DNA of 64,000 bases from UBA5239 sp040391785 (lineage in GTDB: Bacteria > Verrucomicrobiota > Lentisphaeria > Victivallales > Victivallaceae). This document shows positions 51,260-59,914 of the stretch, piece after piece; the stretch's first letter is position 1, and each line of letters opens with the position of its first letter. The translations under genes and the position numbers were made by a program. The DNA lies in assembly GCA_040391785.1 (NCBI GenBank), contig JBEBXH010000024.1:3250-67249 (forward strand), given 5' to 3'. The notes below the pieces were generated by a model, which saw only the letters and a list, made by a program, of their open reading frames with translations, searched no databases and was not told the DNA's origin.

Positions 51260-51805
51260 ATGATTATTGAAACCCATCAATGCAAAGCCTGTAAATATGA
51301 ATTTGATGATGAACTGTCAACAAATAATTGGGTCTATTGTCCGGTCTGCGGCGCTGTAATAAAAAAGGGGCCGCGGACAATAAAACAAATAACCAATTTC
51401 ATTGCAGGTTTTATCGGACTGTGTTTTCTCAGTTTTATCGCCGTATTCATTGCATACCTGCTGATGGTCTGGAACTCGAATACGCTAATGATTTTCTGGT
51501 CGCTGGAAGTTTCCATCGGAACAGCGCTGTTATCCGGCCTCTGGTGTCGGTTATTCATACGCGAATATTCTCCCCGTATCGGCCTGTTATTCGCGGGCAT
51601 AATGCTGATCGCATTTTTCATTTTATGGGGCAGCCTTGAAATAGTCAATCGTCAGGATGGCCATACCATACGCCGTATATATGATCTGGGTAAATGGAAC
51701 ATCGCTTATGTGGCGATATTCATTCCGGCGATCCTCATTTCATATAAATTCGGCAGCACTAATCTCCTAAAAAAACTGACAGAATCAGATACAGCCCCAT
51801 GGTAA
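51260..51805 (+). CDS. Small membrane protein with N-terminal zinc ribbon
   Basis: 181 residues. Cys8, Cys11, Cys27 and Cys30 (CKAC and CPVC) form a zinc ribbon. Four hydrophobic helices follow (about 48-70, 75-95, 103-123, 145-162). Not recognised as a known family. Base composition is more AT-rich than its neighbours. It is 9 bases after the aminotransferase stop, in the same direction, so it is probably in that operon. Confidence 0.65.
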   Translation: MIIETHQCKACKYEFDDELSTNNWVYCPVCGAVIKKGPRTIKQITNFIAGFIGLCFLSFIAVFIAYLLMVWNSNTLMIFWSLEVSIGTALLSGLWCRLFIREYSPRIGLLFAGIMLIAFFILWGSLEIVNRQDGHTIRRIYDLGKWNIAYVAIFIPAILISYKFGSTNLLKKLTESDTAPW

Positions 51806-51808
51806 AGA

Positions 51809-52894
51809 TCACTGCGATAGGCCGCGCAGGTCGATCGGCCAGGTGTCGATGACTTCGCCCTGGCGCACCACGTGAATGCGGTCGTGCATGTTGATTGTGG
51901 GGTCGCAATGCGGCAGGCTCAGCTCGAAAAGTTCGCCCAGCGCCGGTTTATCGCCGGGAAAATAGAGCTTGCCGTGTTCGTCGCCAAACCATTCGTAGCG
52001 GTAATCGCCGCACATGCGGCCATCCATGATGACGCGCGGCGGCGCTTCGGGGGTGAAGTAGAGGCTTTTCAGCCCGGCATCGATGGTCACGAATCCGCGC
52101 TGGTTACGGCTGACCACGCTCGTGAGCAGCGTCAGGGCCGGGCGGAAATAATCGTTTTCAACGCCGTGCTTGCTGCCGATAAAGGTGTATTCGGAATCCA
52201 TCACGCAATATGAGCCGACCTGGATATCGGTCAGCTCCGGGACCTCGATGTCGATATCGGAAGTACCGGTTCCGGTGCCGGTGAAAATTTCGACGCCGAG
52301 CTGATTTTTCAGCGCCGCCGCCCGGCGCATATACTCCAGCGAAATCCGGCGGCGCTCATTGTAATCGGCGATATGCTGCAGGTGCCCGGCATAGCACTGG
52401 ATGCCGCATAACTGCAGGTTGGAGAAATTTTTCAGCGCTGCCGCAAATTCCGGCACCTCGTCAAAAGCGATACCGGTGCGCCCCATTTCCGGGTTGATGT
52501 CGATCAGGACGTTTAGCGTGGTTCCTGCGGCGGCTTCATTCAGGACCCGGGCATTGCCGAGATCATCGATCACGACCATCAGATTCTCCGCCGCCCGCGC
52601 CAGTTCGACGAGCCGCTTGATTTTCCCGGCGGCGGCTACCGGCGAGGTAATCAGGATTGACCCGATTCCAGCCTTGAACAACGCTTCCGCCTCGGCCAGT
52701 TTCGCCGTGCAGATGCCGGCGCAGTTACCGCATTCGAGCTGGCGCTGCGCCAGTTTGCTGCATTTGTGCGTTTTGGCATGCGGACGCAATTGCTTGCCGG
52801 CGCTCAACGCCAGATCGCGCATTTTGCACAGGTTTTCGTCCAGGATATCGAGATCGAGGATTAATGCCGGAGTATCGAGTTGACTCTTTTTCAT
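51809..52894 (-). CDS. D-threonine aldolase / D-serine dehydratase-like PLP enzyme
   Basis: 361 residues from the ATG at 52894; the frame runs on to 53131 inside mutS without similarity. Fold type III alanine-racemase-like N-terminal barrel: LDTPALILDLDILDENL, LRPHAKTHKC with the PLP lysine, IDINPEMGRTGI, CYAGHLQHI and GTGTGTSDIDIE. The C-terminal D-ser_dehydrat domain has the metal pair in SLPHCDPTINMHD. Family members cleave D-3-hydroxy amino acids or dehydrate D-serine. It starts one base after the mutS stop, so it is co-transcribed with mutS. Confidence 0.88.
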   Translation of the reverse strand: MKKSQLDTPALILDLDILDENLCKMRDLALSAGKQLRPHAKTHKCSKLAQRQLECGNCAGICTAKLAEAEALFKAGIGSILITSPVAAAGKIKRLVELARAAENLMVVIDDLGNARVLNEAAAGTTLNVLIDINPEMGRTGIAFDEVPEFAAALKNFSNLQLCGIQCYAGHLQHIADYNERRRISLEYMRRAAALKNQLGVEIFTGTGTGTSDIDIEVPELTDIQVGSYCVMDSEYTFIGSKHGVENDYFRPALTLLTSVVSRNQRGFVTIDAGLKSLYFTPEAPPRVIMDGRMCGDYRYEWFGDEHGKLYFPGDKPALGELFELSLPHCDPTINMHDRIHVVRQGEVIDTWPIDLRGLSQ

Positions 52895-52895
52895 A

Positions 52896-55472
52896 TCAGA
52901 ACAAAGTGGGTTGGATGCAATCGGGTTCGTTGTCGCTGTTGTACTCGCCGGGAGCTTCCTGCACCTGATTCGGGTTCCGCGGGCGATCCTGACGACGGTG
53001 CTGCTTCTGGTGTTTCTCGGCGAAAACGGGCTGACCGGTCTTTTTGCTGATTTCCCGGCTTTCCAGATTTTCGAGCACTTCATTGGCACGCGCCACCACC
53101 GCCTGCGGCAATCCCGCCAGTTTGGCGACATGGATCCCGTAGCTCTTATCGGTACCGCCAGCCACGATCTGACGCAGGAAAATGATCTGGTCGCCGTACT
53201 CTTTAACTGCCACGTTGTAGTTTTTCACGCCTTTTTTCATCAGCGAGAGCTCGGTCAATTCGTGATAGTGCGTGGCGAACTGCGTTCGGGCGCGGCAGCC
53301 CGGCTGGTCATGCAGATACTCCGCCACCGCCCAGGCAATGCTGAGACCGTCAAACGTGCTGGTACCGCGCCCGATTTCATCGAGAATCACCAGACTTTTG
53401 TCGGTCGCGTGATTCAGGATATTGGCTGTTTCGACCATTTCCACCATAAAGGTACTCTGTCCGCGCGCAATGTCGTCCGCCGCCCCCACGCGGGTGAAAA
53501 TCCGGTCAACCAGCCCGATCTGCGCCTCATCCGCCGGGATAAACGACCCCATCTGGGCCATCAGCACCAGCAGCGCGGTCTGGCGGATATAGGTCGATTT
53601 ACCGGCCATGTTCGGGCCGGTGATGATCATCATGCGGTTCTCCTCGCCGTCCAGCAGGACATCGTTCGGGACGAAACGCTCGTTTTTCATGGCGGCGTCG
53701 AGCACCGGGTGGCGCCCGGCAATGATATTCAGTCTACTGTCGGCGGTGATTTTCGGGCGCACATAGCCGTAACGGCGCGAACAATCCGCCAGGGCCCCGA
53801 TCACGTCGATCCGGGCGATGGCCGCGGCGATCTCCTGAATTTTGGCCGTATACTGCAGCGCGTCTTCACGCAACTGCTGAAAAAGTTCGAATTCCAGCGC
53901 CTTCGATTTTTCCTCCGCACCGAGGATTTTGCTCTCCAGCTCCTTGAGCTCGGGAGTGATGAAACGCTCGGCGTTCACCAGCGTCTGCTTGCGGATATAA
54001 TCATCCGGCACCATGCTCAGATTCGACTTGCTGATCTCGATGTAATAACCGAAAACCTTGTTGTAACGGACCTTGAGCGATTTAATGCCACTGCGTTCCT
54101 GTTCGCGGGTCTGAATCTCGCTCAGGCAGCCTTTGCCCTCGCGTGACCAGCGGCGCAGCTCGTCGAGCTCCTCGCTGTAGCCCTCGCGGATGATGTCGCC
54201 GTCGGTCAGCGTCATCGGCGGTTCATCGGAAATGGCGGTACGTATTTTTTCGACCAGCTCCGGCATCGGCTCCAGGCGGTCTTTCAGCTGATCGAGCAGC
54301 TTGGTGCTGAAATTGTCCAGCAACATCCGGATTTCCGGAATAATCGACAGACTGTTCGAGAGCGCGATCAGGTCGCGGGCATTGGCGCTGCCGATATTCA
54401 ACCGGCCGATGATGCGCTCGAGGTCGCGGATGGTACCGATCACTTCCATGGTTTCCGCCAGCGTCAGCGGATCGTCCTTCAATGCCTCGACGGCGTCCAG
54501 GCGGTCATTGATCTGGTCCTTGTTGTACAGCGGACGCAGAATCCATTCGCGCATCAACCGGCTGCCCATGGGCGTATTGGTCTGGTTCAGCACATACAAG
54601 AGCGTACTCTCACGGTTGCCGAACATCGGCTCCACCAGCTCCAGATTGCGCTGCGAAATCGAGTCCAGCGTCATAAAATCGCCGTTCTGGTAGCTCCGCA
54701 GGGTGCGGATATGACCGGCCGGGTGTTTGAGGTTTTCGATGGCGTAATACAGCACCGCGCCGGCGGCGCAAACGCCCAGCTGCAAATCGCGGCAGCCGAA
54801 ACCGTCCAGCGTCGCCGCCTGAAACTGGCGTTTCAGAACTTCCTCGCTGTTTTCAGTGGAAAAAATCCAGTCCGGCAGCGGCGTCCAGAGCATTTTGCGG
54901 ACAAATTCCGCGGGCCGGGTCTTTTTCTCGTTCCATTCGTCCAGCAGCGACTCCGCCACCAGGCACTCGCGGGCGCCGAGACGGTTCATTTCGGTTTCTG
55001 CTGCGGCGGCGTTATCGAGTTCCGTCACCTTGAATTCGCCGGTACTGATGTCCAGTGAAGCCAGCCCGTACCGCTCCTTGCGCATGACCAGCGCGATCAG
55101 GAAGTTATTGCATTCGGGATTCAGCGCCACCGCATCGACCACCGTGCCCGGCGTGATGATCCGGGTGATTTCACGCTTCACGATTCCTTTGGTCAGCTTG
55201 GGGTCCTCCATCTGTTCGGCAATCGCGATCTTGACCCCGGCCGCGATCAGCTTGGGCAGGTGCGTATCCAGCGCATGCCACGGAAAGCCCGCCATCGGGT
55301 ACCCCTGACGCTTGGTCAACGTCATATCCAACAGCTTGCTCGCCCGCTCCGCGTCTTCAAAAAACATTTCATAGAAGTCGCCCAGGCGAAACAGCAATAT
55401 CGCATCCGGCGGGCTCTCCGCCTTGGCCGCGCGGTACTGTTTCATCATCGGCGTCAAATTAATATCGGACAT
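52896..55472 (-). CDS. mutS: DNA mismatch repair protein MutS
   Basis: 858 residues from the ATG at 55472 (GGGAG 5-6 bases upstream), full length for MutS. N-terminal mismatch-recognition domain with the Phe-x-Glu motif in RLGDFYEMFFEDA, connector and lever/clamp domains, then the ABC-type ATPase: GPNMAGKSTYIRQ (Walker A), RIFTRVGAADDIARGQSTFMVEM, LVILDEIGRGTSTFDG (Walker B/D-loop) and FATHYHELTEL. The C-terminal tail is basic and Gln-rich. No mutL is present nearby. Confidence 0.97.
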   Translation of the reverse strand: MSDINLTPMMKQYRAAKAESPPDAILLFRLGDFYEMFFEDAERASKLLDMTLTKRQGYPMAGFPWHALDTHLPKLIAAGVKIAIAEQMEDPKLTKGIVKREITRIITPGTVVDAVALNPECNNFLIALVMRKERYGLASLDISTGEFKVTELDNAAAAETEMNRLGARECLVAESLLDEWNEKKTRPAEFVRKMLWTPLPDWIFSTENSEEVLKRQFQAATLDGFGCRDLQLGVCAAGAVLYYAIENLKHPAGHIRTLRSYQNGDFMTLDSISQRNLELVEPMFGNRESTLLYVLNQTNTPMGSRLMREWILRPLYNKDQINDRLDAVEALKDDPLTLAETMEVIGTIRDLERIIGRLNIGSANARDLIALSNSLSIIPEIRMLLDNFSTKLLDQLKDRLEPMPELVEKIRTAISDEPPMTLTDGDIIREGYSEELDELRRWSREGKGCLSEIQTREQERSGIKSLKVRYNKVFGYYIEISKSNLSMVPDDYIRKQTLVNAERFITPELKELESKILGAEEKSKALEFELFQQLREDALQYTAKIQEIAAAIARIDVIGALADCSRRYGYVRPKITADSRLNIIAGRHPVLDAAMKNERFVPNDVLLDGEENRMMIITGPNMAGKSTYIRQTALLVLMAQMGSFIPADEAQIGLVDRIFTRVGAADDIARGQSTFMVEMVETANILNHATDKSLVILDEIGRGTSTFDGLSIAWAVAEYLHDQPGCRARTQFATHYHELTELSLMKKGVKNYNVAVKEYGDQIIFLRQIVAGGTDKSYGIHVAKLAGLPQAVVARANEVLENLESREISKKTGQPVFAEKHQKQHRRQDRPRNPNQVQEAPGEYNSDNEPDCIQPTLF

Positions 55473-55588
55473 GTGATCTCCCGTGTTCAATAATATAAAT
55501 CATAGAGGATAACATACTCATTTTGTCCCGTTTTTTCAATCCGCCGATCAAAATTTATGGAAGAAATCGGCAGGCAGCCAGAATCGCT

Positions 55589-55611
55589 TTCATGCAAAAT
55601 TTGCATGAAAA
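55589..55611. promoter_or_regulatory. Perfect 23-bp palindrome upstream of the third pseudopilin promoter
   Basis: Two 11-base arms TTTCATGCAAA and TTTGCATGAAA around a central A, ending 23 bp upstream of the -35 box. A further half-like copy TTTGCATAAAAAA (55640-55652) lies between -35 and -10. Position fits a regulator site, but the protein is unknown. Confidence 0.65.
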
Positions 55612-55634
55612 ACGCAATTTTTCAACAATTACTA

Positions 55635-55662
55635 TTGACTTTGCATAAAAAATCATTATAAT
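55635..55662 (+). promoter_or_regulatory. Sigma70-type promoter of the third pseudopilin
   Basis: TTGACT (55635-55640), 16-bp spacer and perfect TATAAT (55657-55662), about 58 bases before the ATG. Confidence 0.75.
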
Positions 55663-55720
55663 ATATTAAAGACAAACGGATTGCCAGTCAGATTAAAAGT
55701 AAATCATTGTGGAGGATAAC

Positions 55721-56443
55721 ATGAATATTCAGAGAAAGCATTTCACACTCATTGAACTCCTGGTCGTGATCGCGATCATCACAATTCTTGCCGCCATGCT
55801 GCTCCCGGCCCTGAATGCCGCCCGGGCCAAAGCACGCGATACATCCTGCTTGAGCAACCTCAAACAGCTCGGTACTTTCATGATGTTCTATATCGAAGAA
55901 AATGGCGAACGTTTCCCGCATGAACGCAACAATCTGGGTGGAACCTCCGGCGTTAAGGACACCTTCTGGCAGGATATGCTCTATGCGCAAAACGCCGGCA
56001 TCGCCGCCGAACAGGATTGTTATCTCAATGACGGCAAAACCGCTCCGAGAAATTCATTCGCCTGCCCCAGCAGCAAGACGACCGACCGCGCCGGCGCCAT
56101 CCGCTATCACTATGCCATGAATTACCGCCTGAGCCCCAAGTGCACTGACAACAACAACAGCTACTCCCTTGCCACCATTCGCAACGCCTCCGCCCGTGCT
56201 ATGCTGTTCGATGGTTACATTACGATAAGCGGTAAGGCCGTTTCCGCCCAGAACCGGGCCGAAATGGTCGATGCCGCCGGCGGTAAATTCAGCGCCAACT
56301 GGCGCCACCGGAACAATAAAGGTGCCAACTTCGTCTTCGTCGACGGCCACACCGAAACCCGCGTCTGGGACGAAATTCCGATGAACCGTCTGGACTCCGC
56401 CACCGAGAATCAGGGTAACTTCTGGTGTAACAACAACTACTAA
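55721..56443 (+). CDS. Pseudopilin-like protein, H-X11-DG variant
   Basis: 240 residues from the ATG at 55721, with GGAGG 5 bases upstream; the in-frame GTG at 55709 overlaps that site. The leader MNIQRKH is followed by FTLIELLVVIAIITILAAMLLPALNAA. The residue before the cleavage site is His, not Gly. The C-terminus has RHRNNKGANFVFVDGHTE, the H-X-DG motif with 11 instead of 9 residues between. Unlike the other two it stands alone behind its own promoter. Probably a pseudopilin or minor pilin delivered by the same prepilin peptidase. Confidence 0.87.
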   Translation: MNIQRKHFTLIELLVVIAIITILAAMLLPALNAARAKARDTSCLSNLKQLGTFMMFYIEENGERFPHERNNLGGTSGVKDTFWQDMLYAQNAGIAAEQDCYLNDGKTAPRNSFACPSSKTTDRAGAIRYHYAMNYRLSPKCTDNNNSYSLATIRNASARAMLFDGYITISGKAVSAQNRAEMVDAAGGKFSANWRHRNNKGANFVFVDGHTETRVWDEIPMNRLDSATENQGNFWCNNNY

Positions 56444-56451
56444 TTACCGGC

Positions 56452-56535
56452 ATCTCCTGCCATCATGAAAATTCCCGATTGTCGATTGAATTCCTGGAGA
56501 CAAACGGTTATTGTAATGGCGGCAGGAGATTTTTT
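56452..56535 (+). promoter_or_regulatory. Possible attenuator hairpin that covers the EamA-gene ribosome binding site
   Basis: A perfect 10-bp inverted repeat ATCTCCTGCC (56452-56461) / GGCAGGAGAT (56521-56530) with a 59-nt loop. The right arm contains AGGAG, the ribosome binding site of the EamA-type gene, and is followed by six Ts and the ATG. TGGAGA inside the loop (56494-56499) could pair with the left arm instead. It may be an attenuator, a riboswitch platform, or just the terminator of the pseudopilin gene. Confidence 0.5.
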
Positions 56536-56949
56536 ATGTGGAAATTATACGCGGTTCTGTCGGCGGTGTTCGCGGCGCTGACGGCAATTCTCTCCAAAGT
56601 CGGTGTCAAAGACATCGACTCGAATCTGGCGACGGCGATCCGGACGCTGGTGGTTCTGCTCCTCACCTGGGGCATCGTGTTTGCCTCCGGGATTCAGGAC
56701 AAAGTCAAGGCGCTGACCCGGGAAAACATCATTTTCCTGGTTTTATCGGGGGTGGCGACCGGGCTGTCGTGGCTGTTCTACTTCAAAGCGTTGCAGACCG
56801 GCGACGTCTCCAAAGTCGCCCCCATCGATAAACTCAGCGTCGTCCTGGTGATCATCTTCGGCATCCTGATCCTCGGCGAGCCGCTCTCGCGCAGCGTCGT
56901 CATCGGCGGGCTGCTGATCACGGCCGGCGTACTGGTCATGCTGCATTAA
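56536..56949 (+). CDS. Half-size EamA/DMT-family transporter
   Basis: 137 residues from the ATG at 56536 (AGGAG 7 bases upstream). Five hydrophobic helices and a single EamA domain: WKLYAVLSAVFAALTAILSKVGVKDIDSNLATAIRTLVVLLLTW, GLSWLFYFKALQTGDVSKVAPIDKLSVVL and LGEPLSRSVVIGGLLITAGVLVML. Most DMT carriers have two such domains, so this one should work as a dimer. The ribosome binding site lies in a hairpin. Its stop overlaps the stop of the convergent NodB-like gene by 4 bases. Substrate unknown. Confidence 0.88.
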   Translation: MWKLYAVLSAVFAALTAILSKVGVKDIDSNLATAIRTLVVLLLTWGIVFASGIQDKVKALTRENIIFLVLSGVATGLSWLFYFKALQTGDVSKVAPIDKLSVVLVIIFGILILGEPLSRSVVIGGLLITAGVLVMLH

Positions 56950-58439
56950 AACTTAATGCAGAGCTTGCCGTTCACCGGTTTCAACAGAATGCAGTCCGCG
57001 TTTCGCTCAGCGGTGCCGCAGGTGATTTCAAGACCGTATTTGAATCCGTTGTGCTCGTAATTCAGTTTATTTCCCTCGACCGCAATCTCGAGCGTGCCGG
57101 GGAGCAATTGCAGCCCCTGCCCTTCAAGTTCTAAAGTGTCGGGTTTCAGGGTGATCCGGATCGTTTCGCCGCCATCGGTAAGCCATTCGGCCCGAAGCGA
57201 GTCGGGGCCGAGCTGGACAATATTGCCGAACTTGCCGGGACCGCCGGAAAAATGGATTTCCGCGCCTTTGAGTTTCTGGTCAATGACCGGGAATGTATCG
57301 TAAGTACAGGCCGGAGTGGTGCAAACGGCGTTCAAGAACGGCTCGGCGTAATTTTCGTCGAAAATCTGCCAGTCCCGAATAATCAGCTCCCGCTCATGAG
57401 TACGGAAGAGATTCAGCCGTCCGAACTTCGAGAGATACCAGATACCGGCGCGGTTTTCGTTTCGCCAGTCATCCAGTGTGACGACTGCCGAGGCCGGGGT
57501 TTCCTGGAAATTCTCGCGGAACCAGCGGCCGGATTCGGCCAGGGTCTCCACCCGGACTTCACCGCGGTCGCGCATGGCGGCAATTTTCGGGAGCTGATCG
57601 GTCAGGCCCTTGCTCATGCTGGGCCAGCCGAATGAATTTTCCTGCCCGGCTTGTGCATAAGCCATGGCCAGATGCGGTTCGCGGAAATTCTCTTTCAGGA
57701 ACCAGTCCACCCACGCCGGAACTCCGCCGCCGCCATCCGCCTTGGTATACACCGGTTCCAGCGTCACCACGATCTGACTGTTGTTCAGGATATCGCCGGA
57801 ATACTGGTACAGCGGATCGCTGCCGAGCATCCGGAAAACCGGTACCGGAATCTGCGCTTCCTTGTGCTGCGCCGGAATATACGAATTCTTTTTGCTCGGA
57901 TAATACGCATTGGCCCAGTAACCGCCCCACAGGGTATAACCGTCAGTGCCGTACTGATCCTTGCAGTTGCACGCGGATTCAATGCCGTATTTCGTGTGGA
58001 GATATTCCAGCAGGTGCGCGTCAAAAAACCAGCTCCCCATCGACTTGGGTTTATAGCCGAAAACCTCGACAAACTTCGCGACAAAGACATCGGCGATCCG
58101 CTCCCGTTCCTTCGGCGTGTAGCCGACCGAAAATCCGACGTTCGTATGCCAGTCCCACGGCCAGCGCCCGTTCCACTTCGCTCCGGCGGCCTCTACATTC
58201 GGCTGAACCGTCTCGAACCAGATGCCGATCTCATGATTTTCCGGCATTTCATTTTTCAGGAATTCCACAAACGGCCCCTGCTCGAGGGCGTCGTACTGCA
58301 GCAGCCAGGTCGTCGGCAGGTTGTACTTTTTCGCCAGCGCCATCTGCTCACGCACCGGTTCGAACAGATCGATTGGGTTCCTCGGACGCGGCTCGATCGC
58401 ACGGATGAAATTGATGATGTTGATTATATTGTTATTCAT
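56946..58439 (-). CDS. NodB/GH57-like TIM-barrel protein of unknown function
   Basis: 497 residues from the ATG at 58439 (AGGAG 7 bases upstream); the frame to 58538 has no support. The first ~330 residues resemble a polysaccharide-deacetylase or GH57/38-type (beta/alpha)7 barrel: LPTTWLLQYDALEQGPFVEFLK, HEIGIWFETVQP, RERIADVFVAKFVEVFGYKPKSMGSWFFDAHLLEYLHTKYGIESA. The canonical H-x(3)-H metal triad of deacetylases is not obvious. The last ~100 residues form a beta domain. It is divergent from an AraC gene and shares a 14-bp -10 region with the GH172 gene. Probably a carbohydrate-active enzyme; activity not assignable. Confidence 0.55.
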   Translation of the reverse strand: MNNNIINIINFIRAIEPRPRNPIDLFEPVREQMALAKKYNLPTTWLLQYDALEQGPFVEFLKNEMPENHEIGIWFETVQPNVEAAGAKWNGRWPWDWHTNVGFSVGYTPKERERIADVFVAKFVEVFGYKPKSMGSWFFDAHLLEYLHTKYGIESACNCKDQYGTDGYTLWGGYWANAYYPSKKNSYIPAQHKEAQIPVPVFRMLGSDPLYQYSGDILNNSQIVVTLEPVYTKADGGGGVPAWVDWFLKENFREPHLAMAYAQAGQENSFGWPSMSKGLTDQLPKIAAMRDRGEVRVETLAESGRWFRENFQETPASAVVTLDDWRNENRAGIWYLSKFGRLNLFRTHERELIIRDWQIFDENYAEPFLNAVCTTPACTYDTFPVIDQKLKGAEIHFSGGPGKFGNIVQLGPDSLRAEWLTDGGETIRITLKPDTLELEGQGLQLLPGTLEIAVEGNKLNYEHNGFKYGLEITCGTAERNADCILLKPVNGKLCIKF

Positions 58440-58455
58440 GGCAAATCTCCTTGTA

Positions 58456-58469
58456 TTTGTTATATTATA
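58456..58469 (-). promoter_or_regulatory. Predicted -10 region of the NodB-like gene
   Basis: Minus-strand TATAATATAACAAA, 16 bases before the ATG, identical to the sequence at 18493-18506 upstream of the GH172 gene. Both genes are divergent from an AraC regulator gene. Confidence 0.5.
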
Positions 58470-58517
58470 CAGTATTTTAAAACAATTCTCAATGTTCATA
58501 TTGCTAATTGATTTGTC

Positions 58518-59312
58518 ATGATTGCTAAACATCGCCATTATCAGATCTACCGCCTCGGCGGCAAAATGCAGGCCGGGATTTCCCAGATGGACGTCCCGGC
58601 GCCCTTTACCCGGTATAATATCTGCAACGATTTCCTGAATCCCAGCTACATTGTTTCGGGCCAGGGCTATTATGTCGATGAATTCGGCAACCGGACCGCT
58701 TACGGCCCCGGCTCATTGTTTATCCGCCTGCCGTACGTGAAACACCACCAGACACATGAGAAAGGCCCCTACATCGATTATTACTTCGCCATTCCGGCCT
58801 CATTCTGTAAAGCATACGAGGAGCTGAATCTGATTTCGCCGCTGCAGCAGCTGGGTGAGCACGAATGGCTGCTGCACCGCTTCAACGAACTGGCGGACGC
58901 CCTGCAGGCATGTCCGGAAAATGAATTGATCCTGATGCAGGGCCGCTATTTCCAATTTCTCAGCGAACTGCTGATCGGCGGCTTCACCGCCCGGCCGCAT
59001 TATCAGGAAATCGCCCGCGGCGCCGAACTGCTGGAGCACAGCCCGGAACAACGTTTTTCGGTAGAAGATATCGCTGCGGAAGCCGGCATGGATTACGCGA
59101 ATTTCCGGCGGCTCTTCGTCCAATACTACCATATGCCGCCGATGGAATACCGCATCCGGAAGCGGCTCGAGAAGATTCAATCGCTCCTGAGAACCACCGA
59201 CCTGACGCTGAAAGAAATCGCCGACCGTTTCGGCTATGCCGACATCTACACCTTCGCCCGGCAGTTCAAAAAATACGTAGGCACCTCCCCCGGCCAATTC
59301 CGCAAACCTTGA
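58518..59312 (+). CDS. AraC-family transcriptional regulator
   Basis: 264 residues. N-terminal cupin-like sensor (TAYGPGSLFIRLPYVKHHQTHEKG, about 60-85) and C-terminal double helix-turn-helix (VEDIAAEAGMDYANFRRLFVQYYHMPPMEYRIRKRLEKIQ, then LKEIADRFGYADIYTFARQFKKYVGTSPGQFRKP). No ribosome binding site is evident. It is divergent from the NodB-like gene with 78 bases between them, and most likely activates it. A long inverted repeat follows its stop. Confidence 0.9.
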   Translation: MIAKHRHYQIYRLGGKMQAGISQMDVPAPFTRYNICNDFLNPSYIVSGQGYYVDEFGNRTAYGPGSLFIRLPYVKHHQTHEKGPYIDYYFAIPASFCKAYEELNLISPLQQLGEHEWLLHRFNELADALQACPENELILMQGRYFQFLSELLIGGFTARPHYQEIARGAELLEHSPEQRFSVEDIAAEAGMDYANFRRLFVQYYHMPPMEYRIRKRLEKIQSLLRTTDLTLKEIADRFGYADIYTFARQFKKYVGTSPGQFRKP

Positions 59313-59320
59313 TTTTTTTA

Positions 59321-59417
59321 TCCACAAAATACACAAAAATACACAAAAAATAAATTCTCCCATTTCCGGTCAGAATGAGCGGAAATAACTTTTGTGCTCT
59401 TTTGTGTGTTTTGTGGA
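59321..59417. repeat. Long imperfect inverted repeat between convergent genes
   Basis: Two 28-base arms (59321-59348 and 59390-59417) match at 24 of 28 positions and are built from CACAAAA units (TCCACAAAA at both outer ends). An inner hairpin ATTTCCG / CGGAAAT (59362-59368, 59379-59385) sits in the loop. With T or A runs at both ends it could terminate both the AraC gene and the convergent CYTH gene, or it may be a dispersed genomic repeat. Confidence 0.75.
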
Positions 59418-59430
59418 CAGAAAAAAAGAA

Positions 59431-59904
59431 TCAGTGCCAGTCAGCGTAGGGGGTGACGGCCAGCGAGCCGCTGGAGTAGCGGCGGTCGGCACTGACTTCT
59501 TCGCCGAGCCAGTCGGGCTTGGCGAATTCATCGTTTTCCGAGCCCAGTTCGAGTTCGGCCACGATCAGGCCCTGATTGCGCCCCTCGAATTCGTCGATCT
59601 CCCACAAACGTCCCTCGTGCATCACGATATGACGCATCTTGGAGACGATCGTGGTATCGCACATGGTGGCGATGATTTCGTTGGCTTCATCAAGGGGAAT
59701 GGCATATTCATATTCATCGCGGCTGATGCCGGAGCTCGGCCCCTTCATGGTCAGCCATGCCTGGGTACCGGCGATACGGATGCGAATGGTGACCCGCCCG
59801 AGTGCAGTCCTGATGTACGCCTGGCTCATGTAAATGCTGTGTTCGATTTCATTGCGCCAGTCCTCGTTCTTCACCAGGTACTTCCGTTCGATCTCTTTCG
59901 CCAT
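59431..59904 (-). CDS. CYTH domain protein (triphosphate tunnel metalloenzyme)
   Basis: 157 residues, with GGGAGG 4 bases before the ATG. The CYTH signature EIERKYLV (4-11) is present. Alternating charged strands RVTIRIRIAGTQAWLTMKGP, DEYEYAIP, RHIVMHEGRLWEIDEFEGRNQGLIVAELELGSENDEF build the tunnel. Short bacterial members of this size act mostly as inorganic tripolyphosphatases; adenylate cyclase or thiamine triphosphatase activity is less likely. It lies 10 bases after the stop of the upstream surface-repeat gene. Confidence 0.9.
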   Translation of the reverse strand: MAKEIERKYLVKNEDWRNEIEHSIYMSQAYIRTALGRVTIRIRIAGTQAWLTMKGPSSGISRDEYEYAIPLDEANEIIATMCDTTIVSKMRHIVMHEGRLWEIDEFEGRNQGLIVAELELGSENDEFAKPDWLGEEVSADRRYSSGSLAVTPYADWH

Positions 59905-59914
59905 ATCGCCTCCC

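Noticed and set aside
52895..53131. N-terminal extension of the D-threonine-aldolase-like protein
   Set aside because: The extension lies inside mutS and is Arg/Ser-rich without similarity; the family N-terminus begins at the ATG at 52894.
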